Positions 9,306 through 19,145 of a stretch of 64,000 nt of DNA are shown here, piece after piece (within the stretch, counting starts at the first letter, position 1; each line of letters starts with the position of its first letter). Location: contig NZ_KZ304951.1 of the NCBI RefSeq assembly GCF_002723615.1, forward strand, positions 455,344-519,343, in the 5' to 3' direction. The notes under the pieces are model-generated. The model did no database searches. It was given only the letters and a program-made list of their open reading frames with translations, and had not been told where the DNA came from. Both the position numbers and the translations under genes were made by a program. The stretch comes from Limimaricola cinnabarinus. GTDB lineage: Bacteria; Pseudomonadota; Alphaproteobacteria; Rhodobacterales; Rhodobacteraceae.

Positions 9306-9986
9306 ATGGCGCGCGATTGGGATCTGATCATTTTCGACTGCGACGGCGTTTTGATCGACAGCGAGGTGCTGAGCGCCGAGGTGCTGATCGAGTTGCTCGC
9401 CGCCGAGGGCATCGAGATCGACATCGATCATGTGCGGCGCAATTTCCTCGGTCGCAGCTTTCCCACCGTGGCCCGGCATATTCGCGAAGAGCTGGGCCGC
9501 GCGCTCGATCCTGCCTTCGAGGCGCTCTACCGCGCACGGCTCCTCGAGCGTTTCGAAACCGAGCTGAAGCCGATGGCCGGGATCGCGAGCGCGCTGGAGC
9601 GGCTTGCGGCCCAAGGCGTGCCGGTCTGCGTCGCCACCTCCTCCTCGCCGCCCCGGGTGGCGCGGTCGCTCGACATCGTCGGGCTGGCAGCGGCGCTGCC
9701 GCATGTCTTTACCGCGAGCCAGGTCGCGCGCGGCAAGCCCGCGCCCGACCTGTTCCTCTTCGCCGCCGAAAAGATGGGGGCCGCACCGGGGCGCAGCCTG
9801 GTGATCGAGGACAGCCTGCCGGGGCTGGAGGCGGCGGTGGCGGCCGGGATGACGGCGGTGCGCTATACCGGCGGCAGCCATCTCGCCACCGCGACGCTGC
9901 GCCACGATCCGGCCCTGCCGCTGCTGGCGCATTGGGACGACCTGCCCGCCCTGCTCGAGCGGCTGCGCGCCGGGGCCCCGGCATGA
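9306..9986 (+). CDS. HAD-superfamily sugar phosphatase-like hydrolase
   Basis: The 226-residue protein is a HAD hydrolase with the nucleophile motif DxD (D11 and D13 in [10 protein letters not shown]), a Ser/Thr motif in VCVATSSS, a conserved Lys in GKPAPDLF and the acidic motif IEDSLPG, with a helical cap after motif 1. Similar genes occur in rhodobacterial smo loci, so a polyol or sugar phosphate is a likely substrate. The ATG at 9306 has GAGGAG close upstream; an in-frame ATG at 9285 with CGGAGG is an alternative. The gene overlaps the downstream regulator start by ATGA. Confidence 0.85.
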   Translation: MARDWDLIIFDCDGVLIDSEVLSAEVLIELLAAEGIEIDIDHVRRNFLGRSFPTVARHIREELGRALDPAFEALYRARLLERFETELKPMAGIASALERLAAQGVPVCVATSSSPPRVARSLDIVGLAAALPHVFTASQVARGKPAPDLFLFAAEKMGAAPGRSLVIEDSLPGLEAAVAAGMTAVRYTGGSHLATATLRHDPALPLLAHWDDLPALLERLRAGAPA

Positions 9987-10942
9987 GCCAGTCGCGCTTC
10001 ACCCCCGAGACGACCCGGCTCGACGACGCTGCCCGCGCGGGCTGGCTCTACTATGTCGCCGGCAACACCCAGGACGAGATCGCCAGGAAGCTCGGCGTTT
10101 CGCGCCAGTCGGCGCAGCGGCTGGTGTCGCTCGCCGTGTCGGAAAAGCTGATCAAGGTCCGGCTCGATCACCCGATCGCGCGCTGCATGGACCTGTCGGA
10201 GGCGCTGGATGCGCGGTTCGGGCTCAAGGTGGTCGAGGTCGTCCCGACCGACCCCACCGCGCCCGAGCTGCTCACCGGCATCGCCATCGCCGCCGCGGCC
10301 GAGCTGGAAAGGCTGCTCAAGGCCCCCGAAGAGCGGATCATCGCGCTGGGCACGGGCCGGGCGCTGCGCGCCTGCGTCGAACAGCTGCCGCGCATGGACT
10401 GCCCGCAGCACCGCATCGTCAGCCGGCTGGGCAACATGATGTCGGACGGCTCCGCCACGCCCTACAACGCGGTGATCCGCATGGCCGAACGCGTGGGCGC
10501 GAGGCATTACCCCTACCCTTTGCCGGTGGTCGCGCGCGACGAGGAGGAGCTTCGGGTGATGCATGGGCAGGAGCCGGTGCGCCACACCATGGCGCTGTGC
10601 GCGCGCGCCGATTTCACGCTGGTCGGCGTGGGACAGGTCGGGCCGCTGGCGCCGCTATGCGTCGATGGTTTCATGAACGCGCAGCAGATGCAGGACATGA
10701 TGGCGCAAGGGGCCGCGGGCGAAATCACCAGCTGGGTCTATGACGGCGAAGGCCGGGTGATGCCGGGCGAATTCAATGCCCGCGTCGCCTCCGCGCCGCT
10801 GATCGTGGGCGGCGAGGCCCCCGTGGTCGGGCTCGCCGCCGGGCCGGTCAAGGCCGGGGCGATCCTCGCGGCGCTGCGCGGCGGCCTCATCAACGGGCTG
10901 ATCACCGACGAGGCGACGGCCGAGCGGCTCCTTGAGGCCTAG
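9983..10942 (+). CDS. smoC: SorC/DeoR-type sugar-binding transcriptional regulator
   Basis: This 319-residue protein has an N-terminal helix-turn-helix (about residues 28-51, TQDEIARKLGVSRQSAQRL) and a C-terminal SorC sugar-binding domain of the phosphosugar-isomerase fold. It is coupled to the HAD gene by an ATGA overlap and ends 21 bases from the convergent mtlK gene. Position and family point to control of the polyol operon, as for SmoC of Rhodobacter sphaeroides. Whether it activates or represses cannot be told from the sequence. The GGGCAAATGCC palindromes at 9238 and 16868 are candidate binding sites. Confidence 0.85.
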   Translation: MSQSRFTPETTRLDDAARAGWLYYVAGNTQDEIARKLGVSRQSAQRLVSLAVSEKLIKVRLDHPIARCMDLSEALDARFGLKVVEVVPTDPTAPELLTGIAIAAAAELERLLKAPEERIIALGTGRALRACVEQLPRMDCPQHRIVSRLGNMMSDGSATPYNAVIRMAERVGARHYPYPLPVVARDEEELRVMHGQEPVRHTMALCARADFTLVGVGQVGPLAPLCVDGFMNAQQMQDMMAQGAAGEITSWVYDGEGRVMPGEFNARVASAPLIVGGEAPVVGLAAGPVKAGAILAALRGGLINGLITDEATAERLLEA

Positions 10943-10963
10943 CCGCCCGGCCCTTTCCCCGGC

Positions 10964-12433
10964 TCAGCCGCGCGCGTAGCGCGAGAGCGTCGCGGCGACG
11001 CCGTCGGTCCACAGCGCGCCGAGCTGCTTCGAGAAGGCCGCGACGAAGGCGGGCTGCGCGCCCAGATCGCCGAACACGGCCTCGTTGGACAGGAACGCCT
11101 GCGGATCGTCCTTGGCCGCGAGGGCGCGCCGCTCGAGATCCTCGGCATTGTCGTCATTGGGCGCGATCTTTTCGCCCGCCTCGTTCGTGCCCGCGCAGTA
11201 GCGGCACCACAGCGCCACCTCGAGCGCGAGCCCGTCGATCGCCTGCCCCTTGGACAGCGCGTCGCGGATCACCGGCAGAACGAATTTGGGCTGGCGGTTG
11301 GTGCCGTCGAAGCACAGCCGCGGGATGGTGTCGCCGATCTCGGGGTTGGAGAAGCGCTCCTCGACCTTGCGGCGATAGGCTTCGAAATCGACGCCCTCGA
11401 TCGGCTCCAGCGTCGGGATGATCTCGCGCGTTTCCAGCGCCTCCAGCCAGGCCTTGATGCGCGGATCGGCCATGGCGTCATGCACGAAGTGATGCCCGAG
11501 CAGCGCCGAAGGATAGGCGATGGCCGCGTGGCCGCCATTGAGGATGCGCAGCTTCATCAGCTCGTAGGGGGCGACATCGGTCACGAACTCGGCGCCGACC
11601 TTCTCCAGCGCCGGGCGGCCCTGCGGAAAGTTGTCCTCGAGCACCCATTGCCGGAACGGCTCGCAGACCACCGGCACCGCATCGACGATGCCGAAGCGGT
11701 CCCTGACCAGCGCGCGCTCGCGATCCGAGGTGGCGGGGGTGATGCAATCGACCATGGTGTTGGGAAAGGCGACATTGGCCTCGACCCAATCGGCGAAATC
11801 GGCGTCCGCCAGACGGGCCAGCCCGATCACCGTCTGCCTGGCCACATGCCCGTTTTCGGGCAGGTTGTCGCAGGACATGACGGTGAAGGGCGCGTCACCC
11901 GCCGCGCGCCGCTGCCGGAGCGCTGCTAGGATCATGCCGAAGGCGGTCTTCGGCGCATCGGGATGCTCGGCGTCGTGGCGGATGTCGGGATGGGCCGCGT
12001 CGAAGCCGTTGGTCTTGGCATCGACGAACCAGCCGCCTTCGGTCACGGTGAGCGAGACGATGCGGATCGCCGGATCGCTCATCCGCGCGATAAGCTTGGC
12101 CGCGTCGATCTCGGTGAACTCGATCATCGCGCCGGTGACGCGGGCCGAAAGCCCGGCCGGGTCGAGCTCGACCACGGTGGTGAGACAGTCCTGACGCTCC
12201 AGCGCCTCGCGCATCCGGGCATCGCCCGCCCGCACGCCCGCGCCGCTGATCGCCCAGTCGTGGTCGGCCCCGGTCGAGAACAGCCGGTCGAGATAGACCG
12301 CCATATGGGCGCGGTGAAAATTGCCCACGCCGATATGCACGATGCCCGCCGAGAGCGCCGCGCGGTCATAGGCGGGGCCTTCCACGCCCTGCGGCAGATG
12401 CGCGAGCGCCTCGGCGTTGAGATCAATGGCCAT
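10964..12433 (-). CDS. mtlK: Mannitol 2-dehydrogenase
   Basis: The 489-residue protein is a polyol-specific long-chain dehydrogenase that oxidises mannitol (and often sorbitol or arabitol) with NAD to the ketose. The N-terminal nucleotide-binding part contains GVGNFHRAH near residue 37, and the C-terminal part contains the catalytic-type motif KLRILNGGHAAIAY with the conserved Lys, Asn and His. The ATG at 12433 has AGGAGG six bases upstream. It is the last gene of the smoEFGK-mtlK transcription unit. No sorbitol dehydrogenase (smoS) or fructokinase lies in this locus, so those steps must be encoded elsewhere or not used. Confidence 0.92.
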   Translation of the reverse strand: MAIDLNAEALAHLPQGVEGPAYDRAALSAGIVHIGVGNFHRAHMAVYLDRLFSTGADHDWAISGAGVRAGDARMREALERQDCLTTVVELDPAGLSARVTGAMIEFTEIDAAKLIARMSDPAIRIVSLTVTEGGWFVDAKTNGFDAAHPDIRHDAEHPDAPKTAFGMILAALRQRRAAGDAPFTVMSCDNLPENGHVARQTVIGLARLADADFADWVEANVAFPNTMVDCITPATSDRERALVRDRFGIVDAVPVVCEPFRQWVLEDNFPQGRPALEKVGAEFVTDVAPYELMKLRILNGGHAAIAYPSALLGHHFVHDAMADPRIKAWLEALETREIIPTLEPIEGVDFEAYRRKVEERFSNPEIGDTIPRLCFDGTNRQPKFVLPVIRDALSKGQAIDGLALEVALWCRYCAGTNEAGEKIAPNDDNAEDLERRALAAKDDPQAFLSNEAVFGDLGAQPAFVAAFSKQLGALWTDGVAATLSRYARG

Positions 12434-12466
12434 GTTCAGCCTCCTGTAGGATTGGGGCGAGATCGA

Positions 12467-12487
12467 GGGTGCAGGCCCGTTGCACCC
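12467..12487 (-). other. Hairpin between smoK and mtlK
   Basis: GGGTGCA and TGCACCC form a 7-bp stem with a 7-base loop in the 125-bp smoK-mtlK gap. There is no T-tract, so it is more likely an mRNA stability or processing element than a terminator. This is an inference from sequence alone. Confidence 0.45.
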
Positions 12488-12558
12488 TGCGACCGGTGTC
12501 ACGCGGGGCGGCACGGCTTTGGGCGAAGCCGGGAGGCGCGAGGCCCCGCAAGAGAGGA

Positions 12559-13563
<1,005 letters not shown>

Positions 13564-13574
13564 TGGTGTCTTCC

Positions 13575-14406
13575 TTATTTCACTGCGCCGAAGGTGAGCC
13601 CGCGGACGAGCTGCTTCTGGCTGAACCAGCCGAGGATGAGGATCGGTGCGATGGCCATGGTCGAGGCGGCCGAGAGCTTGGCGTAGAACAGGCCTTCGGG
13701 GCTCGAATAGCTGGCGATGAAGGCGGTGAGCGGGGCGGCCTTGGCGGCCGTGAGATTGAGCGTCCAGAACGCCTCGTTCCAGGCGAGGATGACGTTGAGC
13801 AGCAGCGTCGAGGCGATGCCCGGCACCGCCATCGGCGTCAGCACGTGGATGATCTCGTCGCGCAAGCTGGCACCGTCCATGCGCGAGGCTTCGAGGATCT
13901 CGCCCGGGATTTCCTTGAAGTAGGTGTAGAGCATCCAGACGATGATCGGCAGGTTGATCAGCGTCAGCACGATCACGAGGCCGGTCTTGGTGTCGAGCAG
14001 GCCGACATCGCGGAAGATCAGGTAGATCGGGATCAGCACGCCGACGGGCGGCAGCATCTTGGTCGAGAGCATCCACATCAGCACGTTCTTGGTGTGCTTG
14101 GCGGGGCACGAAGGCCATCGACCAGGCGGCGGGGATCGCGATGATCAGCCCCAGCACGGTCGAGCCCAGCGAGATCACCACCGAGTTCCAGAAATGCCGG
14201 AAGTAGTTCGAGCGCTCCAGAACGGTGGTGTAGTTCTCGGTGGTCCAGTTGAAGAAGACGAAGCTGGGGGGCGAGGAGATCGCCTCGGCCTCGGTCTTGA
14301 AACTGGTGATGATGGTCCACAGGATCGGGAAGAAGATCGCGAGACCGATGAGCCAGGCGGCGATGGTGAAGCCGGCCTTGCGGCGGGTGGAGACGGCGCG
14401 GGCCAT
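13575..14406 (-). pseudogene. smoG: Polyol ABC transporter permease, disrupted by a one-base frameshift
   Basis: The gene encodes an inner-membrane permease of the MalG type. The first part (from ATG at 14406, opening MARAVSTRR) reads in one frame up to AAWSMAFVP, and the rest ([10 protein letters not shown] to the C terminus at 13575) reads in another. The junction is the G run at 14103-14106; removing one G joins both halves into 276 residues, the usual family length, including the EAA loop EASRMDGAS. The shift looks like a one-base gain in a homopolymer. It may be a true mutation, a phase variant or a sequencing error. If real, the transporter would be inactive. Confidence 0.85.
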
Positions 14407-14489
14407 GTCAGGCGCTCCCTTCGTTCGGCATGCGGTGCTGCGGGCGGGGGATGCGCGGGGTCAGGCCCCGCGCGGCGAGGATGTCATGC

Positions 14490-15362
14490 TCAGGCATCGA
14501 GGTTCTTTCCGATCATCCGCATCAGGAAGATCGCGACGATGTTGGCGAGGATGATGGCGATCACGCCCCCGGCCGATCCGCCGCCGACGTCGAAGTTCAG
14601 CAGGCTGCGGGCATAGACGAGGTAGGTCAGGTTGGTGGAGGCGACGCCCGGTCCGCCATTGGTGGTCACCAGGATCTCGGCGAAGACCGACAGCAGGAAG
14701 ATGGTCTGGATCAGGATCACCACGGTGATGGCGCGCGAGAGATGCGGCAGGGTGATGTACCAAAAGCGCGACAGCGGCGAGGCCCCGTCCATCTCCGCGG
14801 CTTCCATCTGCTCACTGTCGAGCGACTGGATCGCGGTGAGCAGGATCAGCGTGGCGAAGGGCAGCCATTGCCAGGACACGATGCCGATGATCGAGGCCAG
14901 CGGCGCATGGGTCAGGAAGTCGAAGGGTTGCAGCCCGACCGCCTTTGAAAGCTCCGCGAAGAGCCCCGAGACCGGGTTCATGAACATGTTCTTCCACACC
15001 AGCGCCGAGACGGTCGGCATGACGAAGAAGGGCGCGATGACGAGGATGCGCACGATCCCCTGCCCCCAGATCGGCTGATCGAGCAGGATCGCCAGCAGGA
15101 TGCCCCCGACCACCGTGACGATCAGCACCCCGCCCACCAGGAGCAGCGTGTTGATCATCGCCGTCCAGAAGGCCGGGTTCTGGTAGAACAGCTTGTAATT
15201 GAGAAAGCCCACGAAGCGCTCGGTGCCGGGCATCAGCAGGTTGTAGCGCAACAGCGAGAAATACACGGTCAGCGCCAGCGGCACGATCATCCAGGCGAGC
15301 AGAAGCACGACGGCGGGCGAAATCATGATTCGCGCGGCGGAGCGGGAATGTTGGGTGGCCAT
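14490..15362 (-). CDS. smoF: Polyol ABC transporter permease
   Basis: The 290-residue inner-membrane protein is a MalF-type permease with six predicted helices and the EAA-loop motif EAAEMDGAS near residue 190, which docks on the SmoK ATPase. It forms the transport channel with SmoG. The start ATG at 15362 gives a short basic N terminus before the first helix. It follows smoE after a 172-bp gap that holds a hairpin, a common arrangement that leaves more binding-protein mRNA than permease mRNA. Confidence 0.92.
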   Translation of the reverse strand: MATQHSRSAARIMISPAVVLLLAWMIVPLALTVYFSLLRYNLLMPGTERFVGFLNYKLFYQNPAFWTAMINTLLLVGGVLIVTVVGGILLAILLDQPIWGQGIVRILVIAPFFVMPTVSALVWKNMFMNPVSGLFAELSKAVGLQPFDFLTHAPLASIIGIVSWQWLPFATLILLTAIQSLDSEQMEAAEMDGASPLSRFWYITLPHLSRAITVVILIQTIFLLSVFAEILVTTNGGPGVASTNLTYLVYARSLLNFDVGGGSAGGVIAIILANIVAIFLMRMIGKNLDA

Positions 15363-15486
15363 CGGTCTCTCCGATTGTCAGGACGGGCAGCGGCGCGCAG
15401 CCCCGGTCGCGGGGCGACCGGACGGGACGGGACGGCGGGCGGCGGGCGGCGGCCCGTGGCGATAGTGGGAAGGGCGGCTCGGGGGT

Positions 15487-15518
15487 GGCGGGGCCGGCCG
15501 GGAGGGACCGGCCCTGCC
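15487..15518 (-). other. Hairpin in the smoE-smoF gap
   Basis: GGGCCGG (15491-15497) pairs with CCGGCCC (15508-15514) around a 10-base loop, and three more base pairs extend the stem beyond one mismatch. It lies 17 bases after the smoE stop codon and has no T-tract on the minus strand. A role in protecting the smoE 3' end or limiting read-through is inferred from its position. Confidence 0.5.
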
Positions 15519-15534
15519 TGTCGTCAGGCGAAGC

Positions 15535-16845
15535 TTACTGGCCGTAGCCTGCCGCCTGCATTTCCTGCGAGGTCAGGTTCTGCGCCGCCTGAAGCGCCTC
15601 CTCGGCCGACATCTGGCCGGCGAGCGCCGCCGACATCTGCTGACCCACCGCGGTGGCGATGCCCTGGAATTCGGGGATCGCGACGAACTGCACGCCGGTA
15701 TAGGGCACCGGGTCCACGGTCGGGTTGTTCGGGTCGGCCGCGTTGATGCTCTCCAGCGTCATCTGCGCGAAGGGCGCCGCGTCCAGGTAGTCCTGGTTCT
15801 CGTAGAGCGAGGTGCGGGTGCCCGGCGGCACGTTGGCCCAGCCTTCCTTCTCGGCGACGAGCTCGGCGTAGTCCTTGGAGGTCGCCCAGGCCACGAAGGT
15901 CTTGGCGGCGTCCTCGGCGTCGGTGCCGGCGGGGATGCCGAGCGACCAGGCCCAGAGCCAGTTGCCGCGCTTGCCCAGACCGTTGTCGGGGGCGAGCGCG
16001 AAGCCGACCTTGTCGGCCACGGTGCTGTCGTCACCGGTCACGAAGGAGGCGGCGACGGTGGCGTCGATCCACATGCCGCACTTGCCCTGCTGGAACAATG
16101 CGAGGTTCTCGTTGAAGCCGTTGTTGGCCGAACCCGGCGGGCCGTATTCGTTCAGCAGCATCAGGTAGTCGTCGAGTGCGGCCTTCCATTCGGGGCTGTC
16201 GAATTGTGGGGTCCAGTTCTCGTCGAACCAGCGCGCGCCGTAGCTGTTGGACATGGCGGTGAGGAAGGCCATGTTCTCGCCCCAGCCGGCCTTGCCGCGC
16301 AGGCAGATCCCGTAGACCTCGTTTTCCTTGTCGGTCATCGCCGCGGCGGCTTCCTTGATGAAGTCCCACGTCGGCGCGTCGGGCATCTCGAGCCCGGCCT
16401 CTTCCATCAGGTCGGTGCGGTACATGACCATGGAGCTCTCGCCGTAGAACGGCGCGGCATAGAGCGTGCCGTCGACCGACAGGCCGCCGGCGATGGCGGG
16501 CAGGATGTCGTCCTTGTCGTAATCCTCGGGGAGGTCGTCGAGCGGCACGAGCCAGCTCTGATTGGCCCAGATCGGAACCTCGTAGGTGCCGATGGTCATC
16601 ACGTCGTACTGGCCGCCCTTGGTGGCGATGTCGGTCGTCACGCGCTGGCGCAGCACGTTTTCCTCGAGCGTGACCCAATCCAGCTCGATGTCGGGATGCT
16701 TCTCGGTGAAGTCCGAGGCCAGCTCCTGCATGCGGATCATGTCGCCGTTGTTGACGGTGGCGATGGTCAGCGTCTCGGCCTGCGCGATGGCGGCCATGCC
16801 GCAAAGGGCGCTGGCCCCCATGAGGGCGCGGGTAACCTGTGTCAT
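15535..16845 (-). CDS. smoE: Polyol ABC transporter substrate-binding protein
   Basis: The 436-residue protein has a Sec signal peptide with likely cleavage after AQA (residue 23), then a family 1 extracellular solute-binding fold. It would capture mannitol or sorbitol in the periplasm and deliver it to SmoFG. It is the first gene of the smoEFGK-mtlK operon, and its 5' region carries two candidate operator palindromes. The substrate assignment depends on mtlK in the same unit and on similarity in layout to the R. sphaeroides smo operon. Confidence 0.9.
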   Translation of the reverse strand: MTQVTRALMGASALCGMAAIAQAETLTIATVNNGDMIRMQELASDFTEKHPDIELDWVTLEENVLRQRVTTDIATKGGQYDVMTIGTYEVPIWANQSWLVPLDDLPEDYDKDDILPAIAGGLSVDGTLYAAPFYGESSMVMYRTDLMEEAGLEMPDAPTWDFIKEAAAAMTDKENEVYGICLRGKAGWGENMAFLTAMSNSYGARWFDENWTPQFDSPEWKAALDDYLMLLNEYGPPGSANNGFNENLALFQQGKCGMWIDATVAASFVTGDDSTVADKVGFALAPDNGLGKRGNWLWAWSLGIPAGTDAEDAAKTFVAWATSKDYAELVAEKEGWANVPPGTRTSLYENQDYLDAAPFAQMTLESINAADPNNPTVDPVPYTGVQFVAIPEFQGIATAVGQQMSAALAGQMSAEEALQAAQNLTSQEMQAAGYGQ

Positions 16846-16867
16846 GTCTCTCCTCCCAAACTCGCTA

Positions 16868-16899
16868 GGGCAAATGCCTAACAGATGAGCAATTACTCA
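16868..16899. promoter_or_regulatory. Two candidate operators upstream of smoE
   Basis: Two inverted repeats lie 23-54 bases upstream of the smoE start. The nearer, GGGCAAATGCCT (16868-16879), matches 11 of 12 bases of the palindrome at 9238. The farther, TGAGCAATTACTCA (16886-16899), is a 14-bp near-palindrome with one mismatched pair. Their centres are 19 bp apart, close to two helical turns. They are candidate SmoC sites. Confidence 0.5.
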
Positions 16900-17040
16900 C
16901 CGAATTGGCGATTCGTGTCAAGAGAAGGGCATGGCGGCAGGACGCCCGGCCCATGGAAACCGCGCGTCACCACCGCGGCGGCTTCGCAATCCGGGCGATC
17001 GAAGCTAGGTTTTCGCGGCGGTGGACAAGGGATGGCCCGA

Positions 17041-18336
17041 ATGGATGACAGCTCGGACAGGCGGCAGGCGGAGGATCGCGGCCTGCGGCAGGCGCGCGAG
17101 ATCGAGGGGCACCTGGCCTGGCTCGACAGCTTCACCGGCACGGCGCTCGGCGTGCTTTCGGTCGCGAGCGGCATCTACACCTATCTCGGCGTCTCGTCCC
17201 TGCTCGACGATACCGGCGCGCTCTCGGTCTTCGCGGCGATGGCCTATTCGATCGCCGTCTCGGTCGGGATCTTCGTCTTCTGGTCCTACCTGCTGCGGCT
17301 GCTGCCGGCGGTGCGCTCGGCCGCCTCGCGGATCGGGCTTCTGGCCTCGATGGCGCTGGGATCGCTGGCGATCGTGGCGATGTCGTCCTGGCTCAACGCC
17401 GCGGCGCTGGCGGGCGCGGCGGCGGTCGAGCAGCATCTCGCCACCACGGTGCAGAACTACCAGACCGCGCTGGAGCGGGCCAATACCATCGCCGTCTCGG
17501 CGCAGGCGCTGGGGCGCGACGTGGCGCGGGTGCGCGGCAGCTTCGAGGATCTGGGCGAGCAGGAGGCCTCGGGCGGGCTGTCGGGGCTGGCCGGTCGGGG
17601 CGCGGTGTTTCGCCTGCTGCGGCAGAAGGCCGACGAGCTTTCGGCGCTCGAAGCGCAGATCGCCAGCCAGCAGCCGCTGCTCGACGCGGCCTTCGCCGAA
17701 GGCAACGCGATCCTGAGCCGGATGCGCGCGCTGACCGTGGCGCCCGGCCCGGTCGAGGCGCGTTCGGTCGAGTTCTCCGAGGAAGCGGTGCGGCTCGCGG
17801 GCGTCATCACCACGTTGCGCCAACTTTCGGTCGCGCCATTGGTGGTGCGCGCGGCGCGCGATCTTTCGGCCTCCGTGGTGCTGCCGCAGCTCGATGGCGG
17901 CGACGACGCGGCCCGCTCGGGCCAGCGCGCGACGATCGACTCGGTGCTCACCGTGCTGGGCCAGCGCGCCGAGACCCTGACCCGCGCGGCCGAGGCGGTG
18001 ATCGCCATGCCGCCGCCCGCCGACATCACCTATACCCCCATCTCCGCCGCCGATGCGGTGATCCTCTATGCGCGCAACTTCGTGCCCTCCTGGGCCGGGG
18101 CCATCGCCATCGACCTGCTGCCCGCGGTGCTGGTGCTGATCGTCTCGGTGGCGCAGGCCGCGATCCGCGCGGGGCGCGACGGCGTGGCGGTCGAGGATCG
18201 GATGACGCTCGCGGAGCTGCGCGGCGCGCTGATCGCGCTGCGCGAGATCGAGGCCGCCGCGCCCGCCGATCCGCCGCAGGGCGCCGCAGCGCCCCCGCCG
18301 CTACCCTCCGACATTCCCGCCCGGGCCGCCGAATGA
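17041..18336 (+). CDS. Membrane-anchored coiled-coil protein of unknown function
   Basis: I do not recognise the family. The 431-residue protein has three membrane helices in its N-terminal quarter (about 34-52, 60-85 and 95-117), a long helical, coiled-coil-like region (about 125-340) that would lie in the periplasm, a fourth helix near 350-380 and an acidic, Pro-rich cytoplasmic tail. The layout recalls DUF4407-like and MotA/TolQ-like membrane proteins, but no motif confirms either. The ATG at 17041 has AAGGG nine bases upstream; an in-frame ATG at 17032 is an alternative. It overlaps the next gene by ATGA, so the two probably act together. Confidence 0.8.
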   Translation: MDDSSDRRQAEDRGLRQAREIEGHLAWLDSFTGTALGVLSVASGIYTYLGVSSLLDDTGALSVFAAMAYSIAVSVGIFVFWSYLLRLLPAVRSAASRIGLLASMALGSLAIVAMSSWLNAAALAGAAAVEQHLATTVQNYQTALERANTIAVSAQALGRDVARVRGSFEDLGEQEASGGLSGLAGRGAVFRLLRQKADELSALEAQIASQQPLLDAAFAEGNAILSRMRALTVAPGPVEARSVEFSEEAVRLAGVITTLRQLSVAPLVVRAARDLSASVVLPQLDGGDDAARSGQRATIDSVLTVLGQRAETLTRAAEAVIAMPPPADITYTPISAADAVILYARNFVPSWAGAIAIDLLPAVLVLIVSVAQAAIRAGRDGVAVEDRMTLAELRGALIALREIEAAAPADPPQGAAAPPPLPSDIPARAAE

Positions 18337-19088
18337 GCGGCCCGCGCCGCTGGCTCATGGCCGTGCTGCTGGGCGAGGCGGCGATTGCCGCCATGCTGCT
18401 TGGCGGCGATCTCGCGCGGGCCTTGCCGCGCCTCGCCTGGCCCTCGCCCGCGCCGCAGCTCACCGAGCCGGTGCGCCCCGGCGACCAGACCCGCCGCTTT
18501 CGCCCCGACCAGCTGCCTGCGCGGCCGCGCCGCGACGGCACGCCTTTGCCCGACACCGACGAGATGCCCGACCGGCTGCGGATCGGGCTCCGGGACGGGG
18601 TCGTGACGCTCATGGGCCGGATCGCGCCCGGCGACGCCGCGCGCGTTTCCAGCGAACTCGAACGCGCCGAGCCGGCCCCGACCACCGCGCATCTCGACAG
18701 CCCCGGCGGCTCGGTCGCCGATGCGCTGACCATCGGCCGGCTGCTGCGCGATCTGGGCATCGAAACGCGGATCGGGGCCGGGGCGGTCTGTCTTTCGGCC
18801 TGCCCCTACATTCTCGCGGGCGGCGCGACCCGCCGGGTGGCCGAGGGCGCCTGGGTCGGGGTGCACCAGCATTATTTCGATCAGAACGCCGCCCTGCCCG
18901 CCATCTTCGCGATCGAGGACATCCAGCGCGGCCAGGGCGAGGTGATGGGCTATCTCATCGAGATGGGGATCGATCCCGCGCTGATGCGCCACGCCCTCGT
19001 CACGCCGCCCAACGAGATCTATCTGCTGCTGCCAGAGGAGTTGGAGCGCTACCGCCTCGCCACGCCCCGGCCCGATCCCGCCGGCTGA
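18333..19088 (+). CDS. Membrane-anchored ClpP-like (crotonase-fold) serine protease-like protein
   Basis: The 251-residue protein has an N-terminal hydrophobic helix that could anchor it facing the periplasm, followed by a ClpP/SppA-like fold of the COG3904 type. Typical motifs are DSPGGSV (about residues 115-121), the CLSACPYILAGG block with the likely nucleophile Ser, and GVHQ with a candidate catalytic His. It is coupled by ATGA to the coiled-coil membrane protein gene. A role in membrane protein turnover is possible, but the substrate is unknown. Confidence 0.75.
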   Translation: MSGPRRWLMAVLLGEAAIAAMLLGGDLARALPRLAWPSPAPQLTEPVRPGDQTRRFRPDQLPARPRRDGTPLPDTDEMPDRLRIGLRDGVVTLMGRIAPGDAARVSSELERAEPAPTTAHLDSPGGSVADALTIGRLLRDLGIETRIGAGAVCLSACPYILAGGATRRVAEGAWVGVHQHYFDQNAALPAIFAIEDIQRGQGEVMGYLIEMGIDPALMRHALVTPPNEIYLLLPEELERYRLATPRPDPAG

Positions 19089-19145
19089 ACCGCGCCCCGG
19101 CCCGCCCCTCTTGACGCCGCGCGCCCGCCTGTCACAAGGCGGGCC

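Noticed and set aside
14095-14110. Programmed frameshifting in smoG
   Set aside because: The junction has no slippery heptamer or downstream pseudoknot, and permeases of this family are not known to use recoding. A mutation or sequencing error is simpler.
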